Source: a virus. Taken from it: a DNA stretch of 58,797 nt. The translations under genes and the position numbers were made by a program. Within the stretch, counting starts at the first letter, position 1. Every line of letters starts with the position of its first letter. Where the stretch lies: the IMG/VR virus record IMGVR_UViG_3300018420_000021, positions 1 through 58,797 of that record. One strand, given 5' to 3'. The notes below the pieces were generated by a model. It worked only from the letters and a program-made list of their open reading frames with translations, searched no databases and was not told where the DNA came from. Shown here in pieces: positions 39,941 to 48,771 of the stretch.

Positions 39941-41029
39941 TTATCCTAAGATATTATTGAGCTCGTCTGACACATGCTGATGCCAGTTGGTATTCAAGAA
40001 ATGCTTGTAATTATGTATTCTTATTTTTTCAGTCTTGTGATATATTTGTTCAGGATCTTCAAAACTCAATGCTGTTAGTGCATCCACTGCACACTGCCAG
40101 CGATCTTCGTAAACTTCAATTTCGTCATAGCTTTCATCAATAATTCCGTTAAAGGTTTTAAATCCTAGTCTACGTAAATTTCTTAGATATCGATATCCAC
40201 CAAACACAACAAAAGGTCGACGCCCAATGATTGGCTTTGCAACTTTTTCAGTAAATTGAGAATATGTGCTATGGTCACTGGTTTCAGCAACAATGGAATA
40301 ATAACTTTGATTGTACAAGTCCCAAGGAACTACACTATATCGAGACACTGCTCTAAAACCTAGACTAGGTCCTGGAACTTTGCTACTGGAATGTGTAATC
40401 CAGAAATTATCCCCGTCAGGCCAGGCATGGTATTGTGGCATGTTTAGAGCTTTCCACGTACCCTTTTCTAATTCTCCGTCTTTTTCTCTGAAGTAACTTA
40501 GAAATGTTAGGTCTTTTAATCTAGTATTGTTATTGATAGCATCGTAAACAAAAGTTCTATTGTGTTTTTGCATACCCAGCAGTGCATCAAATAGCTTAGG
40601 ACGGTTGGGACTATAATCATTGATCAAATTCTTTCTAAGATCTATGGCCCATTGATGAGAATTCTTTTTCCAGCCATTGCTGTTTGATGAATAATAGTTG
40701 GTTGGCTCAACAAACCAACTAATAGAAGGTCGGTGGTTTGTTAAATCAGTCATTGTTGGGAGAAAGTCTCCAAAAAACATTAGTCTAGGTTCGTCTTGAT
40801 ATTCTTTAATAACATCTACTAGCTCTGGATGATTGGATTCGTTTATCATAACAAAGATGTGAGGGATATTTGTGTTTAGCAGTTTATTAACTTTGTCCTT
40901 AATGATGTTAATGTTGCCAGTCCATATCCATTCTCCCCAAACTTTGGTGTTGTCTGGTATTGTGTGGTCATTGACCCATGTAAATCTTTTATCTACTATA
41001 TTAAATACTAGGTCATTACAAAAAATCAT
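39941..41029 (-). CDS. glycosyltransferase-like protein, paralogue 3 of 3
   Basis: 362 residues from MIFCNDLVFNIVDKRF; a frame extending to 41074 adds 15 hydrophobic residues of doubtful reality. The core is SIVAETSDHSTYSQFTEKVA, KPIIGRRPFVVFGGYRYLR and GFKTFNGIIDESYDEI. First gene of the three-gene minus-strand run. Confidence 0.6.
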   Translation of the reverse strand: MIFCNDLVFNIVDKRFTWVNDHTIPDNTKVWGEWIWTGNINIIKDKVNKLLNTNIPHIFVMINESNHPELVDVIKEYQDEPRLMFFGDFLPTMTDLTNHRPSISWFVEPTNYYSSNSNGWKKNSHQWAIDLRKNLINDYSPNRPKLFDALLGMQKHNRTFVYDAINNNTRLKDLTFLSYFREKDGELEKGTWKALNMPQYHAWPDGDNFWITHSSSKVPGPSLGFRAVSRYSVVPWDLYNQSYYSIVAETSDHSTYSQFTEKVAKPIIGRRPFVVFGGYRYLRNLRRLGFKTFNGIIDESYDEIEVYEDRWQCAVDALTALSFEDPEQIYHKTEKIRIHNYKHFLNTNWHQHVSDELNNILG

Positions 41030-41086
41030 CAGTATCTCGCTAAATATTCCATTAATAATGTACTTATATAACAAGGAGTAAGTGCT

Positions 41087-41248
41087 ATGGCAAAACGTCC
41101 GGGCGGCAGCGCAAACACAAAAATGACACTAAACAGAATGGGAACCAAAAAGCGTACCAGTATTGGTTCTAGCAATCTATCAAGACCTAAAAATAAACAC
41201 ACCCGAGCAAATCATAAACTATATCGAGGCCAAGGCAAGTCTAGATAA
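41087..41248 (+). CDS. small very basic protein, 53 aa
   Basis: MAKRPGGSANTKMTLNRMGTKKRTSIGSSN..., with AAGGAG upstream. About a quarter Lys and Arg, no hydrophobic core, so it likely binds nucleic acid. A GCTAAATA box lies 40 bases upstream. No family recognised. Confidence 0.55.
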   Translation: MAKRPGGSANTKMTLNRMGTKKRTSIGSSNLSRPKNKHTRANHKLYRGQGKSR

Positions 41249-41256
41249 TTAATAGT

Positions 41257-42072
41257 ATGAAACTATATGAGAATAAAAAACTATACACATTCGGTTGTAG
41301 TTTTACTCATTACGATTGGATTACTTGGGCTGACATTTTAGCTAAGGAATTTGCGAACTTCCAGAATTGGGCACAATCTGGAGGATGTAATTCATTTATA
41401 TACAATAGTGTCGTTGAATGTATACATCGTAATCCTCCTGAGGGCAATGACGTTTATTGTATAATGTGGACAGGAGTTACAAGAATGTCTTGGTATCAAG
41501 ATGGATTCTGGGTTACTCCTGGAAACATATTTTCACAACCTAAAATACCAAAAGATCTTGTTAAAAAATATTGGTCTGATTTTAAATGGCATCAGATGCG
41601 AGATTATGCGTTAATATACGGTATAAAAACAATATTAGAAAGTCTGGGTATAGAATATTATTTTATGTCGATGGCAGATTTTTTGCAGTTAGAGCAATAT
41701 CGAAGTGCTAAATCAACTGAGCCAAGAGTACAACAATTATATAAACCTCAATCCTATGTTAGACCTAGTGTAATTGATGTAGTATATGATGGTGATTTTG
41801 ACAAGTATCTTAAAACTAATCCACCTGCGAGACAAACAGATCTGTATTGTAGTCAGGTTCATAGACCCGACCAACACTGGGCAATCCGTAAGCCCTTGCG
41901 AAGAGATATGCATCCATTCCCGCAAGAGCACTTAGACTACATAACAAAAGTTATTCCTGAGTATACTGTTAGTGATTCTACACGAATGTGGGTTGAGCAA
42001 CAAAATCAGTTACTACTACAGGGCGAGTACATAGTTCATAGCCACCATCATTCTGCCCCACGTAGATTTTAA
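41257..42072 (+). CDS. SGNH-hydrolase-like protein
   Basis: 271 residues. GCS at 13-15 (LYTFGCSFTHYDWITWADIL), AQSGGCNSFIYNSVVE as a Gly/Asn block, and MHPFPQEHLDYI as the C-terminal His region. Same plan as 31646 and, less closely, 18613. GATAATTA, five bases, ATG suggests a degenerate leaderless late promoter. Possible esterase; unproven. Confidence 0.5.
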   Translation: MKLYENKKLYTFGCSFTHYDWITWADILAKEFANFQNWAQSGGCNSFIYNSVVECIHRNPPEGNDVYCIMWTGVTRMSWYQDGFWVTPGNIFSQPKIPKDLVKKYWSDFKWHQMRDYALIYGIKTILESLGIEYYFMSMADFLQLEQYRSAKSTEPRVQQLYKPQSYVRPSVIDVVYDGDFDKYLKTNPPARQTDLYCSQVHRPDQHWAIRKPLRRDMHPFPQEHLDYITKVIPEYTVSDSTRMWVEQQNQLLLQGEYIVHSHHHSAPRRF

Positions 42073-42073
42073 T

Positions 42074-42526
42074 TTATTTTTGTTTTCCGTTTTTGATATT
42101 TTCGATCTCAGCCGCATTTTTTTGAATGCCTTCATTCTGAACACTGTCGATTAATGCTTGTAGTTTACGACCTTTTTCTTCTCGGCTATCCAGATGTAGG
42201 TTAGGATTAATAACCTTTTCTAGCTTTAGGAAAGCAATGCGTTCGTTGGGAACATAACGCCAGGTATAGCCTCGTTCTCCATAAACACCAAACACAGTTT
42301 CTGTTACACCAATTTTTACAATAACAGAATCATTGCCATCTAGTATTACTTTGTCGCCTTCGTTGAACGCACCGTTCATTTTAAACTTTAAACCTTTTGC
42401 CAGACTGGTAGCAAAGTCTTTAAACATCATTGTAACAACTAATGCAATTAATACAACTGCAAATGGTGTTAGCATTTCAGCTATTTCAAAGCCAACGGCA
42501 TTGGCTGAAAGAACATTTGGATCCAT
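42074..42526 (-). CDS. MscS-like (mechanosensitive channel-domain) membrane protein
   Basis: 150 residues. One membrane helix (LTPFAVVLIALVVTMMF) is followed by FKMNGAFNEGDKVILDGNDSVIVKIGVTETVFGVY and RYVPNERIAFLKLEKV, the beta domain of MscS proteins (FxxGDxVxxxGxxGxV..., then xPNxxI). It lacks the other helices and the C-terminal vestibule of full MscS. It may join host channels or act alone in the envelope. AGGAGG ribosome site. Confidence 0.68.
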   Translation of the reverse strand: MDPNVLSANAVGFEIAEMLTPFAVVLIALVVTMMFKDFATSLAKGLKFKMNGAFNEGDKVILDGNDSVIVKIGVTETVFGVYGERGYTWRYVPNERIAFLKLEKVINPNLHLDSREEKGRKLQALIDSVQNEGIQKNAAEIENIKNGKQK

Positions 42527-42549
42527 TACAACCTCCTAGGTTATTTTAG

Positions 42550-42557
42550 TATTTATA
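42550..42557 (-). promoter_or_regulatory. late-promoter box TATAAATA
   Basis: Perfect box 24 bases before the MscS-like ATG, with a normal leader. An ACTAAATA box on the plus strand (42569-42576) points the other way toward 42605. Confidence 0.55.
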
Positions 42558-42604
42558 AGAAATACTATACTAAATATCAATGAAACAATCTGAGGAAATT
42601 AATA

Positions 42605-42778
42605 ATGACACCAAGTTGTCAAAATTGTGGACATGAAAGTCACTGTGGTATTGCTTTAGAAAAAGCACTTGATGTTCGCGAACCTGAAGAGATGACTCGA
42701 GTTTGTAATCAGTGTCGTTGTGCTCGTTGTTCTAAAGCGACCGACGAAGATTTCAAAGAATTTTGGAAAATTCTATAA
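42605..42778 (+). CDS. small zinc-ribbon-like protein, 57 aa
   Basis: MTPSCQNCGHESHCG...RVCNQCRCARCSKA, with GAGGA upstream. Seven or eight Cys in CxxC pairs suggest one or two zinc ions. It lies seven bases before the TctA-like gene. Role unknown. Confidence 0.65.
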   Translation: MTPSCQNCGHESHCGIALEKALDVREPEEMTRVCNQCRCARCSKATDEDFKEFWKIL

Positions 42779-42784
42779 TTTATA

Positions 42785-44083
42785 ATGTTTGATTTAGTTT
42801 TTGTGTCCTTCGCGGGCATCTTGGTAGGCATGCTTGCTGGATTATTACCAGCACTACCTGTATTTACAGGCCCATTGATCTTGTACTATTTCGTACAGGA
42901 CTATTATCCTGTTGAATATCTTTTGGTGTTTTGGTTAGCTAGTTACAGCGGCACACAGTTCTTTGGTAGCATTGCTACTATTACCACACGTATACCGGGT
43001 GAAGAAAGTGCGGCAATTTACTTAAATGATATCGACAATTTAACCACAGAACAAAAGCGCAATTTATTATATGATACCGCCATGGGTAGTTATATTGCGG
43101 CAACACTAAGTCTTGTGTTTGTATGGATTGTAGTAACCTACTTTGGCATAGGCATGTTTCCAGAACTTATGAGTATGCCTGTACAAATTGCAGTTTACTC
43201 AGTTGCAATACTGTTGTTCTTTTTAATACAGCCCAGCAAATGGCTTGTAACTCTTGTGCTTATTTCAGTAGGATTATTAATAGGTCCTCGACAAAATTAC
43301 GCATTACCTAATCTATGGTATGACATCCAACAGCTTTATAATGGTTATACTTTGTACATGGTTGTATTAGGTACTATTATATTTCCTGCACTAATAGATC
43401 CCGTCAAACGAATTACAGAAGTAGAACATTTTGGGCGAGTACGTAATAGAGGATATAGCATACTAGCTGGATTGCGTAGTACATTAATTGGTGCAGTGGC
43501 AGGATTAATTCCTGGACCTAGTGCAAGTGTAGCTACAGCTTTTGCATATCGCACTGGCGGATCTAGTAGTTATCGCAGAATTCTAAATGCAGAAACAGCT
43601 AACAACTCAGCAGTAGTAACCTGTGCATTGCCATTCTTTTTGTTAGGGATACCTATTAATCAAAATACATTGCTGATGAGCAACATTATGGATGTACAAA
43701 GTTTGGACATTGTTTCTGTAATACAAGAAACTGGTATGTTTGGATGGACAATATTTGATCTAGTTATTGCAATATCATTATGTGTTATGGTCATCTATTT
43801 TTGGTTAAGTACACATCTAATAGACTTCTATGCAGGTCTAGTTCAACGTTTACACCATCATATGAGATGGGTTGTAGCATTAATATTATTAGCACTGATA
43901 GCAGTAGATTTACAGTACGCTGAAATTGGACTAGGACGATATCTAATGTTATTAGCCAGTTTTACTGTTTTAGGATTTTGGTTACGCAAAATCAAAGTAA
44001 GTGCGATCCCATTCTTGTTTGCTATTATATTAGCTGATAAAATTATTTGGTTAGGCGTTCAAGCCTCGACTATATATTTCTAA
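42785..44083 (+). CDS. TctA-like tripartite tricarboxylate transporter membrane subunit (pair 1)
   Basis: 432 residues with ~11 membrane helices. FAGILVGMLAGLLPALPVFTG is the TctA N-terminal motif; SGTQFFGSIATITTRIPGEES and GLRSTLIGAVAGLIPGPSAS are the other landmarks, including the second GxxxGxxPG. AETANNSAV is typical too. It would carry a carboxylate across the inner membrane with a cation. No TctB is present. The binding-protein gene follows 17 bases later. Confidence 0.85.
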   Translation: MFDLVFVSFAGILVGMLAGLLPALPVFTGPLILYYFVQDYYPVEYLLVFWLASYSGTQFFGSIATITTRIPGEESAAIYLNDIDNLTTEQKRNLLYDTAMGSYIAATLSLVFVWIVVTYFGIGMFPELMSMPVQIAVYSVAILLFFLIQPSKWLVTLVLISVGLLIGPRQNYALPNLWYDIQQLYNGYTLYMVVLGTIIFPALIDPVKRITEVEHFGRVRNRGYSILAGLRSTLIGAVAGLIPGPSASVATAFAYRTGGSSSYRRILNAETANNSAVVTCALPFFLLGIPINQNTLLMSNIMDVQSLDIVSVIQETGMFGWTIFDLVIAISLCVMVIYFWLSTHLIDFYAGLVQRLHHHMRWVVALILLALIAVDLQYAEIGLGRYLMLLASFTVLGFWLRKIKVSAIPFLFAIILADKIIWLGVQASTIYF

Positions 44084-44100
44084 CATATCGGAGATTAAAA

Positions 44101-44985
44101 ATGAAAAAATTATTAATTGCCCTGGTGGCGATTGGCGCTGTTTCAGTCGTCGCATACAACTTTAAACAAGATGCTTCAATTGACACTGTTAAACAAGACT
44201 CTTCACCAGTAGAGTATACAGTTATTAACCAGAGTTCAAAAGCATCTCCTGCAGGCGTATTTGCTCAGGCAGTACGTAAAGCGGTAGACGGAAAATGGCA
44301 TCAGAGTAGCAACTGTACAGATGCTACAGACAAATTTAGAAGTACCAAAGACGCTGTTATGGTTTACAACTCAAGTGTAGCCTTTGCGGCACTAAACAAG
44401 AAACTTGCAAACTGTCAACTTGACGAAATTGCCAAAAGCAATGCAAAGGTTGCGTTGATCTCAAGTAGTCGTATGTTGATTTGTCAACGTGCAGATGCCA
44501 ACACAGACTTGTTTGGCGATCCTAGTCGTGCAGAAGAAAATCTAACACTGGGTATGGCAAGCATGTATGCTGTTCCAAAGCATGAAGCACAATGGAATGC
44601 CAGTGGTTCTGCTGTAAAGATTGTTCCTTATTCAGGATCAAAGACAGTATTACAAGCACTGATGGCTGGCGATATCAACTGGGGTTGGATGGGACAAAGC
44701 CTAGCACTCAAGCAAGGCGACAAACTCAAGTGCGAATACAGCACAGATCCATTAAGTACACGCTTTTTAGGTAAAACAGCTCCAAATTTAGTAATTCCTG
44801 ACTTTAGAATCAATGTCGTGGTATATAGTAATACTGCAAATATTGAGCGTTTAAGAGAAACACTTCAGAATAGTTCTACATTTCAGAAGTATATCTCTAG
44901 CAGTAAAAACAAAGTTGAAAGCGTATTGGATGCTAACTCAGTTGACCAATACGTTCAACGCATGTATAATACATGGGCAGACTAA
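44101..44985 (+). CDS. TctC/Bug-like periplasmic binding protein (pair 1)
   Basis: 294 residues from MKKLLIALVAIGAVSVVAY, with GGAG upstream. The N-terminus is a signal peptide or uncleaved anchor. QSSKASPAGVFAQAV, LGMASMYAVPKHEA, GSKTVLQALMAGDINWGWMG (the GD(V/I) loop) and VVYSNTANIERLRETL match the Bug-receptor plan. Four or more Cys are unusual. It would capture the substrate for the TctA-like protein before it. Confidence 0.75.
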   Translation: MKKLLIALVAIGAVSVVAYNFKQDASIDTVKQDSSPVEYTVINQSSKASPAGVFAQAVRKAVDGKWHQSSNCTDATDKFRSTKDAVMVYNSSVAFAALNKKLANCQLDEIAKSNAKVALISSSRMLICQRADANTDLFGDPSRAEENLTLGMASMYAVPKHEAQWNASGSAVKIVPYSGSKTVLQALMAGDINWGWMGQSLALKQGDKLKCEYSTDPLSTRFLGKTAPNLVIPDFRINVVVYSNTANIERLRETLQNSSTFQKYISSSKNKVESVLDANSVDQYVQRMYNTWAD

Positions 44986-45011
44986 ACCATAGTTAACAAG
45001 GGAGGTTTTTA

Positions 45012-45665
45012 ATGTTTGCGAAATTAGATAGTGTAGATAGAGGACTAGTATATAAACTAGTAATTCTACACACATTGGTAATTGCAGTCAGTAACTACTT
45101 GGTGCAATTCAAGTTTAACCTGTTCCCAGGTGCTAATTTACCATTCTTTGGTGAGTTTCCACTGGCGGCGGCAGCGTTTACTTTTCCACTAGTAGTTGTT
45201 GCTACTGATTTAACTGTTCGTATGCTTGGAAAAGAATCTGGACGAGCAGTTGTAGCAATGGCTGTTATTCCTGCTATTATTGCAAGTATCCTAGTCATTG
45301 GTCTAGGTGGTGCACCATGGGAAAAGGCACTACGCATTGGCGCCGCATCCGGTGTAGCATATGGCGTTGGCACAATGCTTGACGTTTATGTCTTCCAACA
45401 CATTCGTGACCGTTGGAGTGAAGCATGGTGGGCGGCACCAGCAATTAGTACAGTTGCCGCTAATGTTATAGACACCTATGTTTTCTTTGCTACTGCATTC
45501 GCAGGACAAATGGGACCAGACGGTAAACTAACATGGATTGGTGAGAACTGGCACATTGTTGCACAGAACAATACACTTACCAAGATCGTTGTTGGTCTTA
45601 TTGTGTTCCTACCAGCTTATGGAGTACTATTACGTGAGCTACGCAAGCGTATGGAGACAAAGTAA
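45012..45665 (+). CDS. VUT/YhhQ-type queuosine-precursor transporter
   Basis: 217 residues, six or so membrane helices. LVIAVSNYLVQF, FTFPLVVVATDLTVRMLGKESGR and YGVGTMLDVYVFQHIRDRW fit the YhhQ/QueT-like (VUT) family that takes up 7-cyano- or 7-aminomethyl-7-deazaguanine. GGGAGG ribosome site. In a phage it could supply precursors for tRNA queuosine or for 7-deazaguanine DNA modification. A terminator follows. Confidence 0.8.
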   Translation: MFAKLDSVDRGLVYKLVILHTLVIAVSNYLVQFKFNLFPGANLPFFGEFPLAAAAFTFPLVVVATDLTVRMLGKESGRAVVAMAVIPAIIASILVIGLGGAPWEKALRIGAASGVAYGVGTMLDVYVFQHIRDRWSEAWWAAPAISTVAANVIDTYVFFATAFAGQMGPDGKLTWIGENWHIVAQNNTLTKIVVGLIVFLPAYGVLLRELRKRMETK

Positions 45666-45702
45666 AACTTAGGACGAAACATATTTTATATAGTATGTAC
45701 TA

Positions 45703-45735
45703 AGAAAAGCGAGTTTCAAGACTCGCTTTTCTTTT
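45703..45735 (+). terminator. intrinsic terminator
   Basis: AGAAAAGCGAGT-TTCAAG-ACTCGCTTTTCT, then TTT. Closes the transporter operon. Confidence 0.88.
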
Positions 45736-45752
45736 ATGCAAAGGAACGCACA

Positions 45753-46199
45753 ATGAAAGAAAAGTTTATTCAACTTTATATGAACTGGGCATGTGAAGCC
45801 GCAAAACTTAGCCATGCAAGACGGTTGCAGGTAGGTGCAGTTGTAGTCAAAGACGACACAGTTATCAGCTATGGTTATAATGGCATGCCTGCTGGTTGGG
45901 ATAACGATTGTGAAGATGAGGTCTATTCTAAAGTATCTGAGATTGAGGTAACAAAGGAGTTAATTACTAGACCAGAAGTGTTACACGCAGAGTCTAATGC
46001 TATTGCTAAACTAGCACGTTCGAATAATAGTGGGTTAAATGCCGATATTTTTATTACACATAGTCCTTGCATGGAATGTGCAAAGTTGATATTTCAAAGT
46101 GGAATAAAAAGAGTTTTTTATGCTGAAGACTATCGCAATAGTGTTGGGTTAGATTTTTTGAGAAAATCTAACATTGAAGTGACCCAAGTTGATAAATAG
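45753..46199 (+). CDS. deoxycytidylate (dCMP) deaminase
   Basis: 148 residues. HAESNAI (zinc His and catalytic Glu), SPCMECAK (zinc Cys pair), GYNGMPAGWDNDCED (substrate loop) and the late GIKRVFYAEDYR strand match phage dCMP deaminases. It makes dUMP for thymidylate synthesis. AAGGA lies ahead of the ATG. Confidence 0.88.
   Translation: MKEKFIQLYMNWACEAAKLSHARRLQVGAVVVKDDTVISYGYNGMPAGWDNDCEDEVYSKVSEIEVTKELITRPEVLHAESNAIAKLARSNNSGLNADIFITHSPCMECAKLIFQSGIKRVFYAEDYRNSVGLDFLRKSNIEVTQVDK
46191..46198 (+). promoter_or_regulatory. late-promoter box GATAAATA of the desaturase operon
   Basis: GATAAATA overlaps the stop codon of dCMP deaminase; the predicted leader is ~80 bases before the first desaturase. 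Confidence 0.45.
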
Positions 46200-46282
46200 T
46201 TTTATAACCCTCAACAAACTTTAAATATGTTTACGAGCTCATCGAGAGCTTAGTAACAAAGATAGCCGGGAAGTTCTCACCA

Positions 46283-47110
46283 ATGACATTTTTAAATATA
46301 AATCTAAACAGTTTCCATCATAGACTTCTAATACTAGTCTATAGCTTGCATTTATTAGCTATAGCTGGATTAATCTACTATTGGGATCCTATCTACCTAT
46401 TATGGACGTTACTAGGAAAAATACTATTCTATAGTATTGGAGTAGAAATTGGTCTACATCGTTATCTAGCACATAGAAGTTTTAATATGGCAAAATGGAA
46501 AGAACGTATTTTATTATGGCTCAGCATCTATGGTTGCTACGGCAGTAGTCTAGGTTGGTGTGCTAATCATCGTGTGCATCATAAAAATGCAGACAAGCAC
46601 AATGATCCACATCCAAGTAAGAACTGGTTTACTACATGGTTTTGGGTTGACACAGAAAAAAATGTTGTGATTAGTCCAACAGTAGTTAAAGATTTAGTTA
46701 AAGATCCTTTCCATAAATGGATGCGTGACTATTATTTCCATATTTGGGCAGTTACATTAATAGTATCAGCAGTATTGGTTTCACCTAAGTTCACACTTTA
46801 CATGTTTATTGTTCCTGGAGCACTAGCACAACTTAGTGGCGGACTAGTAAACGTTGTTTGTCACAAATGGGGTTACAAAACTTATGACATTGACGATTAT
46901 AGTAGAAACAATTTTTGGGTGAACTTATATAGTCAATTCTCTGGAGTAGGGCTACACAATAATCATCATGCCAAACCTTGGAGTTATACCACATTGCCTG
47001 AAAATCCAAAATGGTATGAAATTGATTTAGGTGGCTGGCTAATTAGAAATTTTCTAATGGATAAAGAAGGCGAAGATTGGGACAACAAGAAAGAAAAAGC
47101 AAAAGCATGA
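46283..47110 (+). CDS. fatty-acid desaturase 1 of 3
   Basis: 275 residues. All three histidine boxes: HRYLAH (H59...H64), HRVHH (H96, H99, H100) and HNNHH (C-terminal). Hydrophobic stretches lie before and between them, as in acyl-CoA or acyl-lipid delta-9 desaturases. A di-iron centre would insert a double bond using O2 and electrons from host ferredoxin or cytochrome. It overlaps the next gene by ATGA. Confidence 0.88.
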   Translation: MTFLNINLNSFHHRLLILVYSLHLLAIAGLIYYWDPIYLLWTLLGKILFYSIGVEIGLHRYLAHRSFNMAKWKERILLWLSIYGCYGSSLGWCANHRVHHKNADKHNDPHPSKNWFTTWFWVDTEKNVVISPTVVKDLVKDPFHKWMRDYYFHIWAVTLIVSAVLVSPKFTLYMFIVPGALAQLSGGLVNVVCHKWGYKTYDIDDYSRNNFWVNLYSQFSGVGLHNNHHAKPWSYTTLPENPKWYEIDLGGWLIRNFLMDKEGEDWDNKKEKAKA

Positions 47111-47889
47111 ACATGAATCCATACTATCAAACACTATGGGCAGTATGGGGCAACCACATATTAACCGTAGTATTTTTAACACTAAATTTTGAATGGTGGC
47201 TGTTAGCATTTATGTTTGTTAACCTGCACATATTTGCATTCTTTAGTGAAGCAAGTATACACAGGTACTTCACACATCGAGCTTACACAGTAGGGTCACG
47301 TTTTAAGGAACATGTGTTAAAGTTATTTGCATTCCTAACAGGACAAGGTGCAATACTAAGTTGGGTTACAGTACATCGACATCATCATGCTCACGAAGAC
47401 AAACCGGGTGATCCACATAGTCCATACTTTTTTCCTTGGTGGAAAATCTATCTAGGACTATTCCCCAAAGAAGGTTACCAAAAAAATCTAATCATGGATT
47501 TGATTAGACATCGTGACAGAAAATATTTTATATTTGAAAACAAATATTACTGGTTGTTATGGACAGCAACATGGATTGTGAGCTATGCAATTCATCCATT
47601 GTTCTTTTTCTTTATTGTTAGCGGCAGTGCTATGTGGTACTTTGCTACCAGTGTAGTAAACATTCTTGCACACAAGCATCTAGTAGGATATAAAAAGTAT
47701 CCCGAAGCAGTTGCTAACAACAGTTTATTTTTACAATTACTAACTAGTATTGGAAATCACAATAACCATCACAAACGTCCTAGGAGTTATACCTATGCAC
47801 TTGACGAGTCTGAAAAAGACTGGATTGGTTTACTAATAGAAAAAGTATTTGCTAATACACTTGCAGTACCTAGAGGAGCAAAAAAATGA
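47107..47889 (+). CDS. fatty-acid desaturase 2 of 3
   Basis: 260 residues from MNMNPYYQTLWAVWG. Boxes HRYFTH, HRHHH and HNNHH are complete. Three to four membrane helices. It differs greatly from its neighbours outside the boxes, so it is not a recent duplicate and may act at another position or substrate. It overlaps both neighbours by four bases. Confidence 0.88.
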   Translation: MNMNPYYQTLWAVWGNHILTVVFLTLNFEWWLLAFMFVNLHIFAFFSEASIHRYFTHRAYTVGSRFKEHVLKLFAFLTGQGAILSWVTVHRHHHAHEDKPGDPHSPYFFPWWKIYLGLFPKEGYQKNLIMDLIRHRDRKYFIFENKYYWLLWTATWIVSYAIHPLFFFFIVSGSAMWYFATSVVNILAHKHLVGYKKYPEAVANNSLFLQLLTSIGNHNNHHKRPRSYTYALDESEKDWIGLLIEKVFANTLAVPRGAKK

Positions 47890-48770
47890 GTAAATCATTA
47901 TTACACACAATAGACCCAGATAGATGGCGTCCCACAGCGACAGGCAATAAAATTAAAGTAGGCATGTTCTTAGCACATGTTGTATTTTTTGCATGGTGTT
48001 TCTCAGATGAATTCAGCTGGACATTCTTGTTGATTGCTACACCGTTTCTTTGGTTCTTTGTTGGTAAGATGGGTATGGAAGTAGGCTATCATAGACTATG
48101 GTGCCACAGAAGTTTTACTACATACAAATGGGTAGAGTGGTTGCTTATGATCTTAGGTGTAGTAAGTAATGCTGGTAGCTGTATTACTTGGGTTGCAATG
48201 CATCGTGTTCATCATCAGAAGGCAGACAGACCCGGTGATCCACAAAATCCGCACACTCACAAACGTTGGCAATTATGGCTAACAGACTTTGGTGATGATT
48301 GGAGCTCCGGCCCAAGGCATATCAAAGACCTGTTGCATGACCCAATGCAAAGATTTTTCCATAGAAACTATTTCAAACTTGAAATTGCTTATGTGTTGTT
48401 CTGGGGAGCATTGAGCTTGTACTTTCAATCTTGGTATCCTATTTTGGCAGCCTGGAGTATTCCGGTTATAAGTAACTTCAACTTAGCTGGATTCTTAAAT
48501 GCTCATTTTCACAGAGCCAAGAAAAAGAACTGGAAGCCTATAGGTAGTTATCGTAACTTCGATACTCAAGACGACAGTTTGAACTCAGCTATTTTAAATA
48601 TTTTTATGTGTGGTGGAGCATTGCATAATAATCATCATGCACATGATAAGAGCTACACATACAATGTGTACAGACGTTGGTATGAACCAGATCTGACTGG
48701 TTGGTTTGTTAAAAACTTTATGGCAACCAGCGTAGTTGATGTACATTTACCGGACCCTAAAAAGGCTTAG
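47886..48770 (+). CDS. fatty-acid desaturase 3 of 3
   Basis: 294 residues. Boxes HRLWCH, HRVHH and HNNHH are complete. The VGYHRLWCHRSF and TWVAMHRVHHQKADRPGDP context is closest to delta-9 acyl-CoA/acyl-lipid desaturases. Last desaturase of the operon. Confidence 0.88.
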   Translation: MSKSLLHTIDPDRWRPTATGNKIKVGMFLAHVVFFAWCFSDEFSWTFLLIATPFLWFFVGKMGMEVGYHRLWCHRSFTTYKWVEWLLMILGVVSNAGSCITWVAMHRVHHQKADRPGDPQNPHTHKRWQLWLTDFGDDWSSGPRHIKDLLHDPMQRFFHRNYFKLEIAYVLFWGALSLYFQSWYPILAAWSIPVISNFNLAGFLNAHFHRAKKKNWKPIGSYRNFDTQDDSLNSAILNIFMCGGALHNNHHAHDKSYTYNVYRRWYEPDLTGWFVKNFMATSVVDVHLPDPKKA

Positions 48771-48771
48771 A

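Noticed and set aside
40983-41074. N-terminal extension of the third glycosyltransferase-like protein to 41074
   Set aside because: The extra 15 hydrophobic residues match nothing in the two paralogues, and the inner start at 41029 gives a protein that aligns with them better.
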